Of a stretch of DNA of 64,000 nt, positions 15,703 through 25,876 are shown piece after piece. Under the pieces are notes generated by a model. It ran no database searches and was not told the DNA's origin. It was given only the letters and a program-made list of their open reading frames with translations. The stretch is from Paraburkholderia silvatlantica (GTDB lineage: Bacteria > Pseudomonadota > Gammaproteobacteria > Burkholderiales > Burkholderiaceae). A program made the position numbers and the translations under genes. The DNA is taken from positions 186,001 through 250,000 of the forward strand of contig NZ_QEOL01000008.1 in assembly GCF_003096715.1 (NCBI RefSeq), read 5' to 3'. Position 1 is the stretch's first letter. Every line of letters begins with the position of its first letter.

Positions 15703-18700
15703 TTAGCGCGAAGCCGCCGCGCCGGTTGCGCGCCGCTCGGGTGCAGGTTTGCTTTCGGCAACGTTCACGCCGCCCAGGCCGCGCGCCAGCACGGGCGCGA
15801 GCGCCGCACCGGTATGGCTCGCCCGCACCTTCGCGAGCGCTTCGGGATCGGCTGCGGCGACGATCGTACCGCCGCCCACGCCGCCTTCGGGCCCGAGATC
15901 GATGATCCAGTCGGCCTCGGCGATCACGTCGAGATCGTGCTCGATCACGACGACGCTATGCCCCGCATCCGCAAGCCGGTGCAGCACGCTGATGAGGCGC
16001 GCCACGTCGGCCATGTGCAGGCCCACCGTAGGCTCGTCGAGCACGTAGAGCGTGTGCGGCGCCTTCTGGCCGCGGCGCGTGATGTCGTCGCGCACTTTAG
16101 AGAGCTCGGTCACGAGCTTGATGCGCTGCGCCTCGCCGCCCGAGAGCGTGGGCGAAGGCTGGCCGAGCGTGAGGTAGCCGAGACCCACGTCCTTCATGAG
16201 CTGCAGCGGGTGCGAAATACTCGTGATCGAACCGAAGAACGCCACCGCCTCGTCGATTTCCATCGTCAGCACTTCGCCGATGTTCCGGCCGCGCCACGTG
16301 ACAGCCAGCGTCTCGGGGTTGAAGCGCTGGCCGTGGCACACGTCGCACGGCACCTTCACGTCGGGCAGGAAACTCATTCCGATGGTGCGCACGCCCTGGC
16401 CTTCGCACGCGGGACAGCGTCCGTCGCCGGTATTGAAGGAGAAACGCGACGCGCTATAGCCGCGGGCACGCGCCTCGAGCGTATCGGCGAAAAGGCGGCG
16501 GATCGCATCCCACACGCCGATATAGGTCGCGGGACACGAGCGCGGGGTTTTGCCGATCGGCGTCTGGTCGACTTCGAGCACGCGGTCGATGCTTTCCCAT
16601 CCGCTAATCGAATCGCAGCCCTGCCACGTATGCGACACCTCGAGCTTCGGCTTCGCGCTCGTGCGCGCGAGCACGCTCGAACGGCGTTCGGCCGCGCCCG
16701 GCGCCTTCTCCTTCACGGCCTTGCGCGCGCGGCGCTCGGCAGGCGAGGACAGCACCGAACGCCCCACGGCGTCGAGCAGATTGGAAAGCAGCACGTCGCG
16801 CGCGAGCGTGGACTTGCCCGAGCCGCTCACGCCCGTAATCGCCACGAGGCGTCCGAGCGGAATCTGCGCGGTCACGTTGCGCAGGTTATGCAGCTTGCCG
16901 CCGTGCACGGTGAGCCATTGACCCGGCACCGCTTCACGCCCGGCGCGCGCAGGACGCACTTCGCGGCGCGGCTGCAGCGGGTGCTGGATCGGCTGCGCGA
17001 GATAGCGGCCCGTGAGCGAATCGGCCTGCGCCGCGAGATCGGCCACGCTGCCCTGCGCGACCACGCGTCCGCCGCGCTTGCCCGCGCTCGGACCGATGTC
17101 GATGATGTGATCGGCGCGCCGGATCGTGTCTTCGTCGTGCTCGACCACGACGAGCGTGTTGCCCTTCTCGCCGAGGCTGCGCAGCGCGTCCAGCAGGATC
17201 TGGTTGTCGCGCGGATGCAGGCCGATGGTCGGTTCGTCGAGCACGTAGCACACGCCCTGCAGGTTGCTGCCCAGTTGCGCGGCGAGACGAATGCGCTGTG
17301 CCTCGCCACCCGAGAGGCTCGGCGCGGCGCGGTCGAGGCTCAGATAGCCGAGCCCCACCTCTTCCAGGAACTGGAGCCGGCTGCGGATCTCGCTCACCAC
17401 GTCGCGTGCGATCTGGGCGTCGCGGCCGTTGAGCTTCAGCGTATCGATCCAGCGGCGCGTGTCCGCCACGGTCCACTGCGCGACGTCGACGATGGCATGC
17501 GCGTCGAACGTCACGGCGCGCGCCACCGGATTCAGGCGCGTACCGCCGCAATCGCGGCACGGCTCGTCGACCACGCCGTCGGGCTCCTGCTCTTCCGAAG
17601 GCAAGGTTTGCTCGCGGCCACGGCCGTCTTCGGCGACGATCGTGTCGTCGTAGGCGGCGCGCTGCTCGCGCGTGAGCGCGAGGCCCGTGCCCACGCAGGT
17701 CGTGCACCAGCCGTGCTTGCTGTTGTACGAGAACATGCGCGGATCGAGTTCCGGATAGCTCGTGCCGCACACCGGGCAGGCGCGCCGCGTCGACAGCACC
17801 TTCACCTCGCCGATGCCCGCGGTCGAACCGCCATTGCCAAGCACGTGATCGAGGCCGTCGAGCGGCGCGAGCAAGTGCACGATGCCCTTGCCCGCTTCGA
17901 GCGTCGCGCCGAGCATCGTGCGCAATTGCGCCTCGTTTTCGGGCTCGATCACGAGGTCGCCCACGGGCAACTCGATCGTATGCTCGCGGAAGCGGTCGAG
18001 CTTGGGCCACGGCGCGACGGGCACGAATTCGCCATCCACGCGCAAATGCGTATTGCCGCGCGCCTTCGCCCACTTCGCGAGATCGGTGTAGACGCCCTTG
18101 CGATTGACGACGAGCGGCGCAAGCAAACCGACATGCTGGCCGCGATGTTCGCGCAGCAGTTGCGCGACAATCGCATCGACGCTCTGCGATGTAACGGGCG
18201 TGCCGTCGTGCACGCAGTGCTGCACGCCGAGCTTCACGTAAAGCAGACGCAGGAAGTGCCACACCTCGGAGGTCGTGGCGACCGTACTCTTGCGGCCGCC
18301 GCGCGAAAGGCGCTGCTCGATCGCGACGGTCGGCGGAATGCCGTACACGGCATCGACTTCGGGACGGCCCGCGGGCTGCACGATCGAACGCGCATACGCG
18401 TTGAGCGATTCGAGGTAGCGCCGCTGGCCTTCGTGAAAGAGGATGTCGAACGCAAGCGTGGACTTGCCCGAGCCCGACACGCCCGTGATGACGTTGAAGC
18501 GGCCGTGCGGGATATCGACGTCGAGCGCCTTGAGGTTGTGCTCGCGCGCGTTCACGATGCGCACCACATCCTCGCCCTGTACGTCGCGGCGCGCCTGCGC
18601 GGCACGCAACGCGGTTTGCAGCGCCACGCCCTCTTCTTCGGCGAGCAGTTCGACGCCGCTGCCAAGCGCGGCTTCGTAGCGCTCGAGCGCCGCGCCCGTA

Positions 18701-21612
18701 TGCGAGCGCGGGCACGCGATCACGTCCTCGGGCGTGCCGACGCACACCACTTCGCCGCCCGCGTCGCCGCCTTCGGGGCCGAGATCGATCAGCCAGTCGG
18801 CGGCGCGGATCACGTCGAGGTTGTGCTCGATCACGAGCAGTGAGTGACCGCCCGCGAGCAGCTTGCCGAAGGCGCGCATCAGCTTGGCGATGTCGTCGAA
18901 ATGCAGACCCGTGGTCGGTTCGTCGAACATGAAGAGGCGGCCGCCCGCCTCCTTGCCGCGCGACTGCGCGGTTTCCGCGAGATAGCCCGCGAGCTTCAGG
19001 CGCTGCGCTTCGCCGCCCGACAGCGTCGGCACCGGCTGGCCGAGCTTCACGTATTCGAGCCCCACGTCCACGATAGGCTGCAGCACGCGCAATACTTCGG
19101 CATCCTCAACGAAGCATTGCACCGCTTCGCTCACCGTGAGGTCGAGCACGTCCGCGACCGAAAGCGTACGGCCGGCACGCTCGATCTTCACTTCGAGCAC
19201 CTCCTGGCGATAGCGGCTGCCGTCGCAATCGGGGCAACGCAGGTACACATCGCTCAGGAACTGCATTTCGATGTGCTCGAAGCCCGAGCCGCCGCATGTG
19301 GGACAGCGGCCTTCGCCCGAGTTGAAGCTGAACATGCCCGCCGTATAGCCGCGCTGCTTCGCGAGCGTTGCCTTGGCGAACAGCTTGCGGATCTCGTCGA
19401 ACGCGCCGACGTAGCTGGCCGGATTCGAGCGCGCGGTCTTGCCGATCGGCGACTGGTCGACGAACACGGCGTCGCTGATCTGCTCCGCGCCGCTCAGCTT
19501 GCGGAACGTACCCGGCGCTTCCGTCGCTTTGCCCAGATGCCGCGCGAGCGCGGGATAGAGCACGTCCTGCACGAGCGTGGATTTGCCCGAGCCCGAGACG
19601 CCCGTCACGCAAACGAGCCGCTGCAGCGGAATCTGCACGGTCACGTCGCGCAGGTTGTGCTCGCTCGCGCCTTCGAGCAGAAGATTCGGCGTGGACGCGT
19701 CGACCGGGCGCCGCTCCCAGTGCGAAGCGTCGGCCACGGCGCGGTGGCCGCCCAGGTACTCGCCCGTCAGGGTGCCCGAGGAGCGGATATCGTTCGGCGT
19801 GCCATCGTAGACGATGGTGCCGCCGCGCTCGCCGGGACCGGGGCCCATGTCGATGAGGCGGTCGGCCGCGAGCATCACGGAAGGGTCGTGCTCGACCACG
19901 ACGAGCGTATTGCCCGCGTCGCGCAAGCGCTGCATCGCTTCGACGATGCGGTTGAGGTCGCGCGGATGCAGGCCGATGCTTGGCTCGTCGAGCACGAACA
20001 GCGTTTTCGTGAGCGACGTGCCGAGCGCGGTGGTCAGGTTGATGCGCTGCACTTCGCCGCCCGACAGCGTGCGGCTCTGACGGTCGAGCGTGAGATAGCC
20101 GAGGCCGACGTCGCAGAGATACTTCAGGCGCGTGCGCACTTCCTCGAGCAGCAGCTTCAGCGCGTCGTCGAGCAATGCCGAGGATAGCGAAAGATTGTCG
20201 AAGAAGCGGCGAATGCGCTCGATCGGCAGCAGCATCACGTCGTGCACGGTGAGGCCCGGCAACGCTTCGAGTTGCGCGCGCGTCCAGTCCACGCCGTGCG
20301 GCAGGAAGCGCCCCGACGGCGCGAGCACGTCGTCCGCGTTCTGCTGCGTGCCGAGGCGCCATTGCAAGGCCTCGGTCTTCAGGCGTGCGCCGCCGCAGGT
20401 TTCGCACGGCGTGTAGCTGCGGTACTTCGACAGCAGCACGCGAATGTGCATCTTGTAGGCCTTCGACTCAAGATACTGGAAGAAGCGCTTTACGCCGTAC
20501 CACTGCGTTTGCCAGCTGCCCTTCCAGTCCGGTGCGCCGTTGATGACCCAGTCGCGCTGCGCCTGCGTCAGTTCCGACCATGCCGTATCGCGCGCAATGC
20601 CGGCTTTCGCGGCATAGCGCATCAGGTCGTCCTGGCATTCCTTCCACGCCGGCGTTTGCAGCGGCTTGATCGCGCCGCCGCGCAGCGTCTTGCGCTCGTC
20701 GGGAATCACGAGCCCCCAATCCACGCCGATCACGCGGCCAAAACCGCGGCACGCTTCGCAGGCGCCGTAGGCCGAGTTGAACGAGAACAGCGCGGGCTGC
20801 GGATCGGCGTAGCGCAGATCGCTGTCCGGGCAATGCAGCCCCGTCGAGAAGCGCCAGATCTGCGGCTCGGCCGCGGCTTCGGCGTCGCCGCTCCCGAGCA
20901 CGTAAATGTTCACGCGCCCGCTGCCGCGCTTGAGCGAGGCCTCGATCGCCTCGATCGCGCGGCTCTTCTCCACGTTCTGCATGCGGAAACGGTCGGCGAC
21001 CACGTCGAGCAGCTTGCGCGTGCCTTCGGCGGTCTTCACCTCGCGCTGCGCCTGCACGCGCGTATAGCCGCTCGCGGAGAGCCACTGCGCGACTTCTTCC
21101 TCGGTGGCCGTATCGGGCAACTCGACCGGAAACGTCACCACGAGACGCGGATCGCCCGCAGCCGTGCGCGCCATCAGTTCGGCGTAAATCGTCTCAGGCG
21201 TGTCGTGCCGCACGGGCTGCGCCGTGACGCGGTCGAACAGATTCGCGGCGCGCGCGTAGAGCAGCTTCAGGTGGTCGTTCAGCTCCGTCATCGTGCCGAC
21301 CGTGGAGCGCGAACTGCGCACGGGGTTGGTCTGGTCGATGGCGATGGCGGGCGGCACGCCGTCCACGCGATCGACCTGCGGCCGGTCCATGCGGTCGAGG
21401 AACTGGCGCGCGTAGGCGCTGAACGTTTCGACGTAGCGGCGCTGGCCTTCGGCGTAAAGCGTGTCGAAGACGAGGCTCGACTTGCCCGAGCCCGACGGCC
21501 CGGTGACGACCGTCATTTCGCCGGTGTGCAGGTCGAGGTCGAGGTTCTTGAGGTTGTGCTGGCGGGCACCACGGATTCGGATGGATCGGTTTTCGCTCAC
21601 TTGCGCTGGCAT
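15703..21612 (-). CDS. uvrA: Double-length UvrA (two UvrA units in one chain)
   Basis: 1969 residues, twice the roughly 940 of standard UvrA. Four ABC Walker A motifs are seen: GPSGSGKSS near residue 38 and GVSGSGKST near 669, 1041 and 1591. Each has a matching signature, LSGGEVQRINL or LSGGEAQRxxL. Zinc-finger cysteine pairs occur in both halves (CPTCGGSGFEH...CPDCDG and CPACEGQG...CDVCHG). So the chain is two complete UvrA monomers in tandem. Canonical UvrA works as a dimer that finds DNA lesions and loads UvrB; a fused dimer would be an intramolecular version. Such long forms are known in Burkholderia alongside normal UvrA. A near-consensus LexA box 133 bases upstream indicates SOS control. 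The gene is monocistronic. Confidence 0.95.
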   Translation of the reverse strand: MPAQVSENRSIRIRGARQHNLKNLDLDLHTGEMTVVTGPSGSGKSSLVFDTLYAEGQRRYVETFSAYARQFLDRMDRPQVDRVDGVPPAIAIDQTNPVRSSRSTVGTMTELNDHLKLLYARAANLFDRVTAQPVRHDTPETIYAELMARTAAGDPRLVVTFPVELPDTATEEEVAQWLSASGYTRVQAQREVKTAEGTRKLLDVVADRFRMQNVEKSRAIEAIEASLKRGSGRVNIYVLGSGDAEAAAEPQIWRFSTGLHCPDSDLRYADPQPALFSFNSAYGACEACRGFGRVIGVDWGLVIPDERKTLRGGAIKPLQTPAWKECQDDLMRYAAKAGIARDTAWSELTQAQRDWVINGAPDWKGSWQTQWYGVKRFFQYLESKAYKMHIRVLLSKYRSYTPCETCGGARLKTEALQWRLGTQQNADDVLAPSGRFLPHGVDWTRAQLEALPGLTVHDVMLLPIERIRRFFDNLSLSSALLDDALKLLLEEVRTRLKYLCDVGLGYLTLDRQSRTLSGGEVQRINLTTALGTSLTKTLFVLDEPSIGLHPRDLNRIVEAMQRLRDAGNTLVVVEHDPSVMLAADRLIDMGPGPGERGGTIVYDGTPNDIRSSGTLTGEYLGGHRAVADASHWERRPVDASTPNLLLEGASEHNLRDVTVQIPLQRLVCVTGVSGSGKSTLVQDVLYPALARHLGKATEAPGTFRKLSGAEQISDAVFVDQSPIGKTARSNPASYVGAFDEIRKLFAKATLAKQRGYTAGMFSFNSGEGRCPTCGGSGFEHIEMQFLSDVYLRCPDCDGSRYRQEVLEVKIERAGRTLSVADVLDLTVSEAVQCFVEDAEVLRVLQPIVDVGLEYVKLGQPVPTLSGGEAQRLKLAGYLAETAQSRGKEAGGRLFMFDEPTTGLHFDDIAKLMRAFGKLLAGGHSLLVIEHNLDVIRAADWLIDLGPEGGDAGGEVVCVGTPEDVIACPRSHTGAALERYEAALGSGVELLAEEEGVALQTALRAAQARRDVQGEDVVRIVNAREHNLKALDVDIPHGRFNVITGVSGSGKSTLAFDILFHEGQRRYLESLNAYARSIVQPAGRPEVDAVYGIPPTVAIEQRLSRGGRKSTVATTSEVWHFLRLLYVKLGVQHCVHDGTPVTSQSVDAIVAQLLREHRGQHVGLLAPLVVNRKGVYTDLAKWAKARGNTHLRVDGEFVPVAPWPKLDRFREHTIELPVGDLVIEPENEAQLRTMLGATLEAGKGIVHLLAPLDGLDHVLGNGGSTAGIGEVKVLSTRRACPVCGTSYPELDPRMFSYNSKHGWCTTCVGTGLALTREQRAAYDDTIVAEDGRGREQTLPSEEQEPDGVVDEPCRDCGGTRLNPVARAVTFDAHAIVDVAQWTVADTRRWIDTLKLNGRDAQIARDVVSEIRSRLQFLEEVGLGYLSLDRAAPSLSGGEAQRIRLAAQLGSNLQGVCYVLDEPTIGLHPRDNQILLDALRSLGEKGNTLVVVEHDEDTIRRADHIIDIGPSAGKRGGRVVAQGSVADLAAQADSLTGRYLAQPIQHPLQPRREVRPARAGREAVPGQWLTVHGGKLHNLRNVTAQIPLGRLVAITGVSGSGKSTLARDVLLSNLLDAVGRSVLSSPAERRARKAVKEKAPGAAERRSSVLARTSAKPKLEVSHTWQGCDSISGWESIDRVLEVDQTPIGKTPRSCPATYIGVWDAIRRLFADTLEARARGYSASRFSFNTGDGRCPACEGQGVRTIGMSFLPDVKVPCDVCHGQRFNPETLAVTWRGRNIGEVLTMEIDEAVAFFGSITSISHPLQLMKDVGLGYLTLGQPSPTLSGGEAQRIKLVTELSKVRDDITRRGQKAPHTLYVLDEPTVGLHMADVARLISVLHRLADAGHSVVVIEHDLDVIAEADWIIDLGPEGGVGGGTIVAAADPEALAKVRASHTGAALAPVLARGLGGVNVAESKPAPERRATGAAASR

Positions 21613-21744
21613 TCCGGCTGGATCACACGCGTGGGGCCGGGCGGCGCGCGAAATGGGGCAAATACGCGGCGCGGCCCGGCAACTTGCAGCGCGGCGCGCG
21701 CGGGAAAGTCGGCGCGCGGCCCTGGCTGTCAGGCTAGGATTCTA

Positions 21745-21760
21745 CTGTATATTTATACAG
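21745..21760. promoter_or_regulatory. LexA (SOS) box of the double uvrA
   Basis: CTGTATATTTATACAG fits the CTGT-N8-ACAG LexA consensus exactly and differs from the E. coli ideal box at one centre base. It stands between the end of the TPR gene and the uvrA start, so it belongs to uvrA. Confidence 0.85.
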
Positions 21761-21826
21761 CACGCTGGATGGCCATTCGGTCAAGTCCCGGCCGCCGGTT
21801 GCCCCGTATTTGCGCGCCGGATCGCC

Positions 21827-24181
21827 CTATTGCGCCGCGCAACGCCACATACCCTCGTACGCCGCCTCGACGCCGCGCGCAAAACGCTCGCCGTCCATGA
21901 GCGGCGAGCCCGCCATGCGCCCGCGCAGCGTTGCGCGCAGATTCGCGAGGCGCGGCAGGTCGTTCGCGAGACTCACCGCCGTCTCTACGAACGCGTCGTC
22001 GGAATCGGCGGCCAGTTCGGCGAGGCCGAGGTTCGCCAGCTGGCTCAAGCCCGCGCGCCCCGCCACCGTCGGCCCGATCCGCGTGACGACGGGCACGCCC
22101 ATCCACAACGCGTCGAGCGACGTGGTATGGCCGTTATAGGGCAAGGTATCGAGCCCAAGGTCGATCTCGTGATAGCTGCGCAAATAATCGGCGCGCGGCC
22201 GGAACGGCAGGAAGCGCACGCGCGCCGGGGCGATGCCGGCCTGCGCGAGCCGCTGCGCCAGGCCGCGTCTCGCTTCGCCCTCGGCGGCCATGAGCACGAG
22301 GCGCGCGGCAGGCAAGCGGGCGAATACGCGGGCCCACAGGTTCAGCGTCGTATCGGTGAGCTTGCACGGGTTGTTCAGGCTGCCGAACGTGACGTACCCC
22401 GTGCTCGATGCCGGCAGCGCATTCACTTCGGGTTCCAAAGCAAGCGGGTCATAACACCAGAACGTGTGCGGCAAACGCCACGACTTTTCGCTGTAGTAGC
22501 GGTCGTGCACCGGCGGATCGAGCCATGGATCGGTAAGGCGCCAGTCCACCGCGCCGATTCCGGTCGTGCCGGGATAGGCGAGCCAGGCGACCTGCACCGG
22601 CGCCGGCTTGCGTGCGAACAGGAGAGGCCGGCCATCGGACATGTGCATCGTGAGATCGACGAGGATATCGATGCCGTCCGCGCGGATCTGCTCCGCCAGC
22701 GCCGCATCGCTCAACGTGCGCACGTCGTGCCACTTGTCGACGTACGCGGCGAGACGTGCGGTCGTCGCATCGGGTCTGACCACGCTCGCATATGCGTGAA
22801 TCTCGAAGCGCGTGCGGTCGTGATGCGCCAGGAGCGGCGTCATGAACAATGCCTGGCAATGCTCACGAAAATCGCCCGATACGTAGCCGATGCGCAAGTG
22901 CCGTCCGGCCGCGGTATCGACGGGCACCTGCATACGTTGCGCGCCGAGCGGCGCTTCGTGCTGCGCGGACCAGCGTCTCGCCTCGTCGAGAATCACCTGC
23001 GGATCTTCGGCCTGGAACGACAGCGCGTACAGTAAATTGCTGTGCGCGATGAGGTTGCCGGGCTCGCTCGCCACGGCCCGGCGAAAGCATTTGATGCCTT
23101 CGTCCAGGTCCCCGCAGTCCTTGAACACGTTGCCGAGATTGTTGAGCGTGGCCGAGCGCGATGGATCGAGGTCGAGGGCCTGGCGCAACAGCGCTTGCGC
23201 CTCGTCCAGGTTGCCGAGCGTGCGCATCAGGTTGGCGGCGTTGTTGAACGCATCGACGAAATCGGGCCGGACGCAGATGGCCGCCTCGTACGCTTCGCGT
23301 GCAGCCGGGTAATCGCCCAGATCGCGGCAGACATTCCCCAGGTTGTTGGCCGCTTGCGCATGCGCTGGGTCGAGCGCGAGCGCGCGGCGATATTGCGCTT
23401 CGGCGTCGCGCAGACGGCCGCGCGCCTGCAGCGCAACGCCATAGTTGTAGGCCGCATGCGCGATAGGTGGAACGATTGCCGCCGCGCGTTCGAGCAAAGG
23501 CAATGCCTCGTCGAGATGCTCGAGGCGCGTCAGCAGCACGCCGAGGTTGATCATCGCGACTGCCGTGTCCGGCGCGGCCGCCAATGCGGCGCGCAGGCTT
23601 TCGAGCGCCTCCTCGTCCCGCCCCGCCTCCTGCAGCAGCGTGCCAAGGTTCGTCAATGCGCTGGCATCGCCCGGTTGCAACGCGAGCGCGCGGCGGTACG
23701 CGGCCTGAGCCTCGCCGGAATCGCCGAGCAAACGCAGGCAATTGCCGAGGTTGTTGCAGGCGTCGGCCCGGTTCGCTTCGCGCTCCAGTGCCGCCCGCCA
23801 CGCCTGCACCGCTTCCGCCAGCGCACCCTGCGCCTGCAGCGCCGAGCCGAACCCGCACCAGAGATCGGCGGAGGACGCGTCCTCGGCCAGCAGTCCGCGA
23901 TAGACCTCCGCCGCTTCGGCATGGCGTGCGGCCATGGCGTAGGCCTGCCCCAACCCCTCGCGGCAGCGCCGCTGACCGGGCTCGACGGCGAGCGCGCGCT
24001 GCAGCCAGCCGATCGCATCGCCCGGCACGCCTTCCTGCAAACCGATCACGCCGAGCCGAAACATCGCACCCGCGTGGGTTGCATCGGCTTCGAGCATTTG
24101 CATGTACAACTGACGCGCGCGCGGCAGGTCACCGGCGAAATGGCTCTCGCTGGCGCGCTCGTAAAGGGAGTCGTTCTGCAT
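21827..24181 (-). CDS. TPR protein with GT41 O-GlcNAc-transferase-like domain
   Basis: 784 residues. The first 430 or so are tandem tetratricopeptide repeats (for example [40 protein letters not shown]). From about 455 comes the OGT/SPINDLY catalytic half: [19 protein letters not shown] with the family histidine, [19 protein letters not shown] with the UDP-phosphate lysine, and [19 protein letters not shown]. It would transfer a sugar from a nucleotide donor to Ser/Thr of a protein in the cytosol. Burkholderiales carry several such genes; targets are mostly unknown. ATG 24181 is preferred to the GTG at 24190, which is also in frame. No flagellin or adhesin gene lies nearby to indicate a target. 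Confidence 0.9.
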   Translation of the reverse strand: MQNDSLYERASESHFAGDLPRARQLYMQMLEADATHAGAMFRLGVIGLQEGVPGDAIGWLQRALAVEPGQRRCREGLGQAYAMAARHAEAAEVYRGLLAEDASSADLWCGFGSALQAQGALAEAVQAWRAALEREANRADACNNLGNCLRLLGDSGEAQAAYRRALALQPGDASALTNLGTLLQEAGRDEEALESLRAALAAAPDTAVAMINLGVLLTRLEHLDEALPLLERAAAIVPPIAHAAYNYGVALQARGRLRDAEAQYRRALALDPAHAQAANNLGNVCRDLGDYPAAREAYEAAICVRPDFVDAFNNAANLMRTLGNLDEAQALLRQALDLDPSRSATLNNLGNVFKDCGDLDEGIKCFRRAVASEPGNLIAHSNLLYALSFQAEDPQVILDEARRWSAQHEAPLGAQRMQVPVDTAAGRHLRIGYVSGDFREHCQALFMTPLLAHHDRTRFEIHAYASVVRPDATTARLAAYVDKWHDVRTLSDAALAEQIRADGIDILVDLTMHMSDGRPLLFARKPAPVQVAWLAYPGTTGIGAVDWRLTDPWLDPPVHDRYYSEKSWRLPHTFWCYDPLALEPEVNALPASSTGYVTFGSLNNPCKLTDTTLNLWARVFARLPAARLVLMAAEGEARRGLAQRLAQAGIAPARVRFLPFRPRADYLRSYHEIDLGLDTLPYNGHTTSLDALWMGVPVVTRIGPTVAGRAGLSQLANLGLAELAADSDDAFVETAVSLANDLPRLANLRATLRGRMAGSPLMDGERFARGVEAAYEGMWRCAAQ

Positions 24182-24408
24182 CGGGCTCACTGAATTCGTG
24201 CAACGGAGTCGTTACCAAACCTTATTCAATATTAACGGCAGTTTCTTTCGAAAACTTCTCACCCGCTTTGTTACCAACTATTGAGCAAGTTCATCGCACG
24301 CGAAAATCCTTTCCTTCAAACTCGAAAGGCAGGCGGACGTGCGGCGACACCGCGATGCGCAACGCATCCGGCCGCACACCGCCATTCAGCCTCGACAGGA
24401 GCCCGACG

Positions 24409-25437
24409 ATGAGCAAGACGATGCAAGCCGCGGTAGTCCGCGCATTTGGCAAACCCCTCATACTGGAGGAAGTGGCCGTCCCCACCCCGGGACCCGGCGA
24501 ACTACTCGTGAAAATCGAAGCGTGCGGCGTGTGCCACACGGACCTGCACGCCGCGCACGGTGACTGGCCCGTGAAGCCGCAGCCGCCGTTCATTCCCGGT
24601 CACGAGGGCGTGGGTTACGTCGTGGGTGTGGGCGCGGGCGTCACGCACGTGAAGGAAGGCGATCGCGTAGGCATTCCGTGGCTCTACTCGGCATGCGGCC
24701 ATTGCGAACATTGCCTCGGCGGTTGGGAAACGCTTTGCGAGCAGCAGCAGAACACCGGCTATTCGGTCAATGGCGGCTTCGCTCAATATGCAAAGGCCGA
24801 CGCGAATTACGTGGGCCTGCTGCCGAAAAATATCGATTTCATCGACATTGCGCCCGTGCTGTGCGCCGGTGTGACGGTCTACAAGGGCCTGAAAGTCACC
24901 GACACGCGCCCCGGCAACTGGGTCGTGATTTCCGGCGTGGGCGGCCTCGGCCACATGGCCGTGCAATACGCGCGCGCGATGGGGCTCAACGTCGCTGCCG
25001 TCGATGTCGACGATACGAAACTCGAACTGGCGAAACGCCTCGGCGCGACCGTGACGGTCAACGCGAAAAACACCGATCCCGCTGCGTATCTGAAGAAGGA
25101 AATTGGCGGCGCGCACGGCGTGCTCGTTACCGCGGTCTCGCCCATTGCGTTTTCGCAGGCGCTCGGCATGGTGCGCCGGGGCGGCACGGTGTCGTTGAAC
25201 GGGCTGCCGCCCGGCGACTTCCCGCTGCCGATCTTCGACATGGTGCTAGGCGGGGTGACGGTGCGCGGCTCGATCGTCGGCACGCGGCTCGACCTCGAAG
25301 AGTCGCTGATGTTCGCGCAGGAAGGCAAGGTCAGGGCAACCGTCTCCACCGACAAGCTGGAGAACATCAACGACGTGTTCGCGCGCATGGAGCGAGGCGC
25401 GATCGAAGGCCGCGTCGTGCTCGATATGGCGGGCTAG
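24409..25437 (+). CDS. adhP: Zinc-dependent alcohol dehydrogenase
   Basis: 342 residues. Catalytic zinc ligands are visible in [14 protein letters not shown] and GHEGVGYV, and the structural zinc lobe in [16 protein letters not shown] Rossmann dinucleotide site [17 protein letters not shown] binds NAD. This closely matches the AdhP/AdhA class of bacterial, ethanol-active medium-chain dehydrogenases that interconvert primary alcohols and aldehydes. AGGAGC precedes the ATG. It lies on the opposite strand to the TPR gene and convergent to the electrophile-defence cluster, so regulation by NemR-like protein is not implied. Confidence 0.95.
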   Translation: MSKTMQAAVVRAFGKPLILEEVAVPTPGPGELLVKIEACGVCHTDLHAAHGDWPVKPQPPFIPGHEGVGYVVGVGAGVTHVKEGDRVGIPWLYSACGHCEHCLGGWETLCEQQQNTGYSVNGGFAQYAKADANYVGLLPKNIDFIDIAPVLCAGVTVYKGLKVTDTRPGNWVVISGVGGLGHMAVQYARAMGLNVAAVDVDDTKLELAKRLGATVTVNAKNTDPAAYLKKEIGGAHGVLVTAVSPIAFSQALGMVRRGGTVSLNGLPPGDFPLPIFDMVLGGVTVRGSIVGTRLDLEESLMFAQEGKVRATVSTDKLENINDVFARMERGAIEGRVVLDMAG

Positions 25438-25459
25438 GCGGCGCGCAAGCGCTCGATGA

Positions 25460-25498
25460 AAACGCGCCGGACACCGCAGCAAAGCGATGTCCGGCGCT
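25460..25498 (-). terminator. Terminator between convergent genes
   Basis: A perfect ten-base stem (GCGCCGGACA/TGTCCGGCGC) is followed on the reverse strand by TTTTC. It ends the ABM/xenA transcript and, with only a weak forward T-run, may also stop adhP. Confidence 0.7.
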
Positions 25499-25524
25499 CG
25501 CCAGTCACGCAAACGAACGCGGCG

Positions 25525-25824
25525 TCAATCCGCTACGTCCACGCCCGTCAATGTCTGCACCTCGGGCGGCTGTGCCACCCACGCACCGATCTTCGCGCGG
25601 TACGCAGCATAGTGGGCGCTGTCGCGATGCGCCTGCACCGCGGCTTCATCGACATAGGCCTCGTAGAGGTAAAAACCCGGCGCGCCATCGGCGCGGCGCA
25701 GCAGGTCGTAGCGCAGATTGCCCGGCTCCTTGCGCGTCTGCGCGACCATGTCGCGCGTCAACGCTTCCACTTCGGCGACATGCTCGGGCTTGGGTGTAAT
25801 GCTCGCGATTAGATAGACAGTCAT
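25525..25824 (-). CDS. ABM-fold putative quinol monooxygenase
   Basis: 99 residues with the antibiotic-biosynthesis-monooxygenase pattern: TVYLIASITPKPEHVAEVEA, then GNLRYDLLRRADGAPGFYLY and a downstream helix DEAAVQAHRDSAHYAAYR. Cofactor-free members, such as YgiN, oxidise quinols or related electron-rich compounds. A conserved His (AHRDSAHY) and Tyr are at the usual places. The ATG at 25824 has GAGGGA ahead of it and is preferred to an upstream start. It is the last gene of the electrophile-defence row, after xenA, with 52 bases between them. Confidence 0.85.
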   Translation of the reverse strand: MTVYLIASITPKPEHVAEVEALTRDMVAQTRKEPGNLRYDLLRRADGAPGFYLYEAYVDEAAVQAHRDSAHYAAYRAKIGAWVAQPPEVQTLTGVDVAD

Positions 25825-25876
25825 CGGAATTCCCTCATCGTCAACGGTTTTGCGGATCGGCAAACTTCGGCAATTT

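Noticed and set aside
15514-18843. A 1109-residue open frame on the forward strand opposite uvrA
   Set aside because: It is a GC-rich mirror frame of uvrA, with Arg/Ala/His-rich text and no domain. The uvrA frame has all four ATPase cassettes.
20242-21900. A 552-residue forward frame over the start of uvrA and the LexA box
   Set aside because: Mirror frame of uvrA; no motif, no ribosome site.
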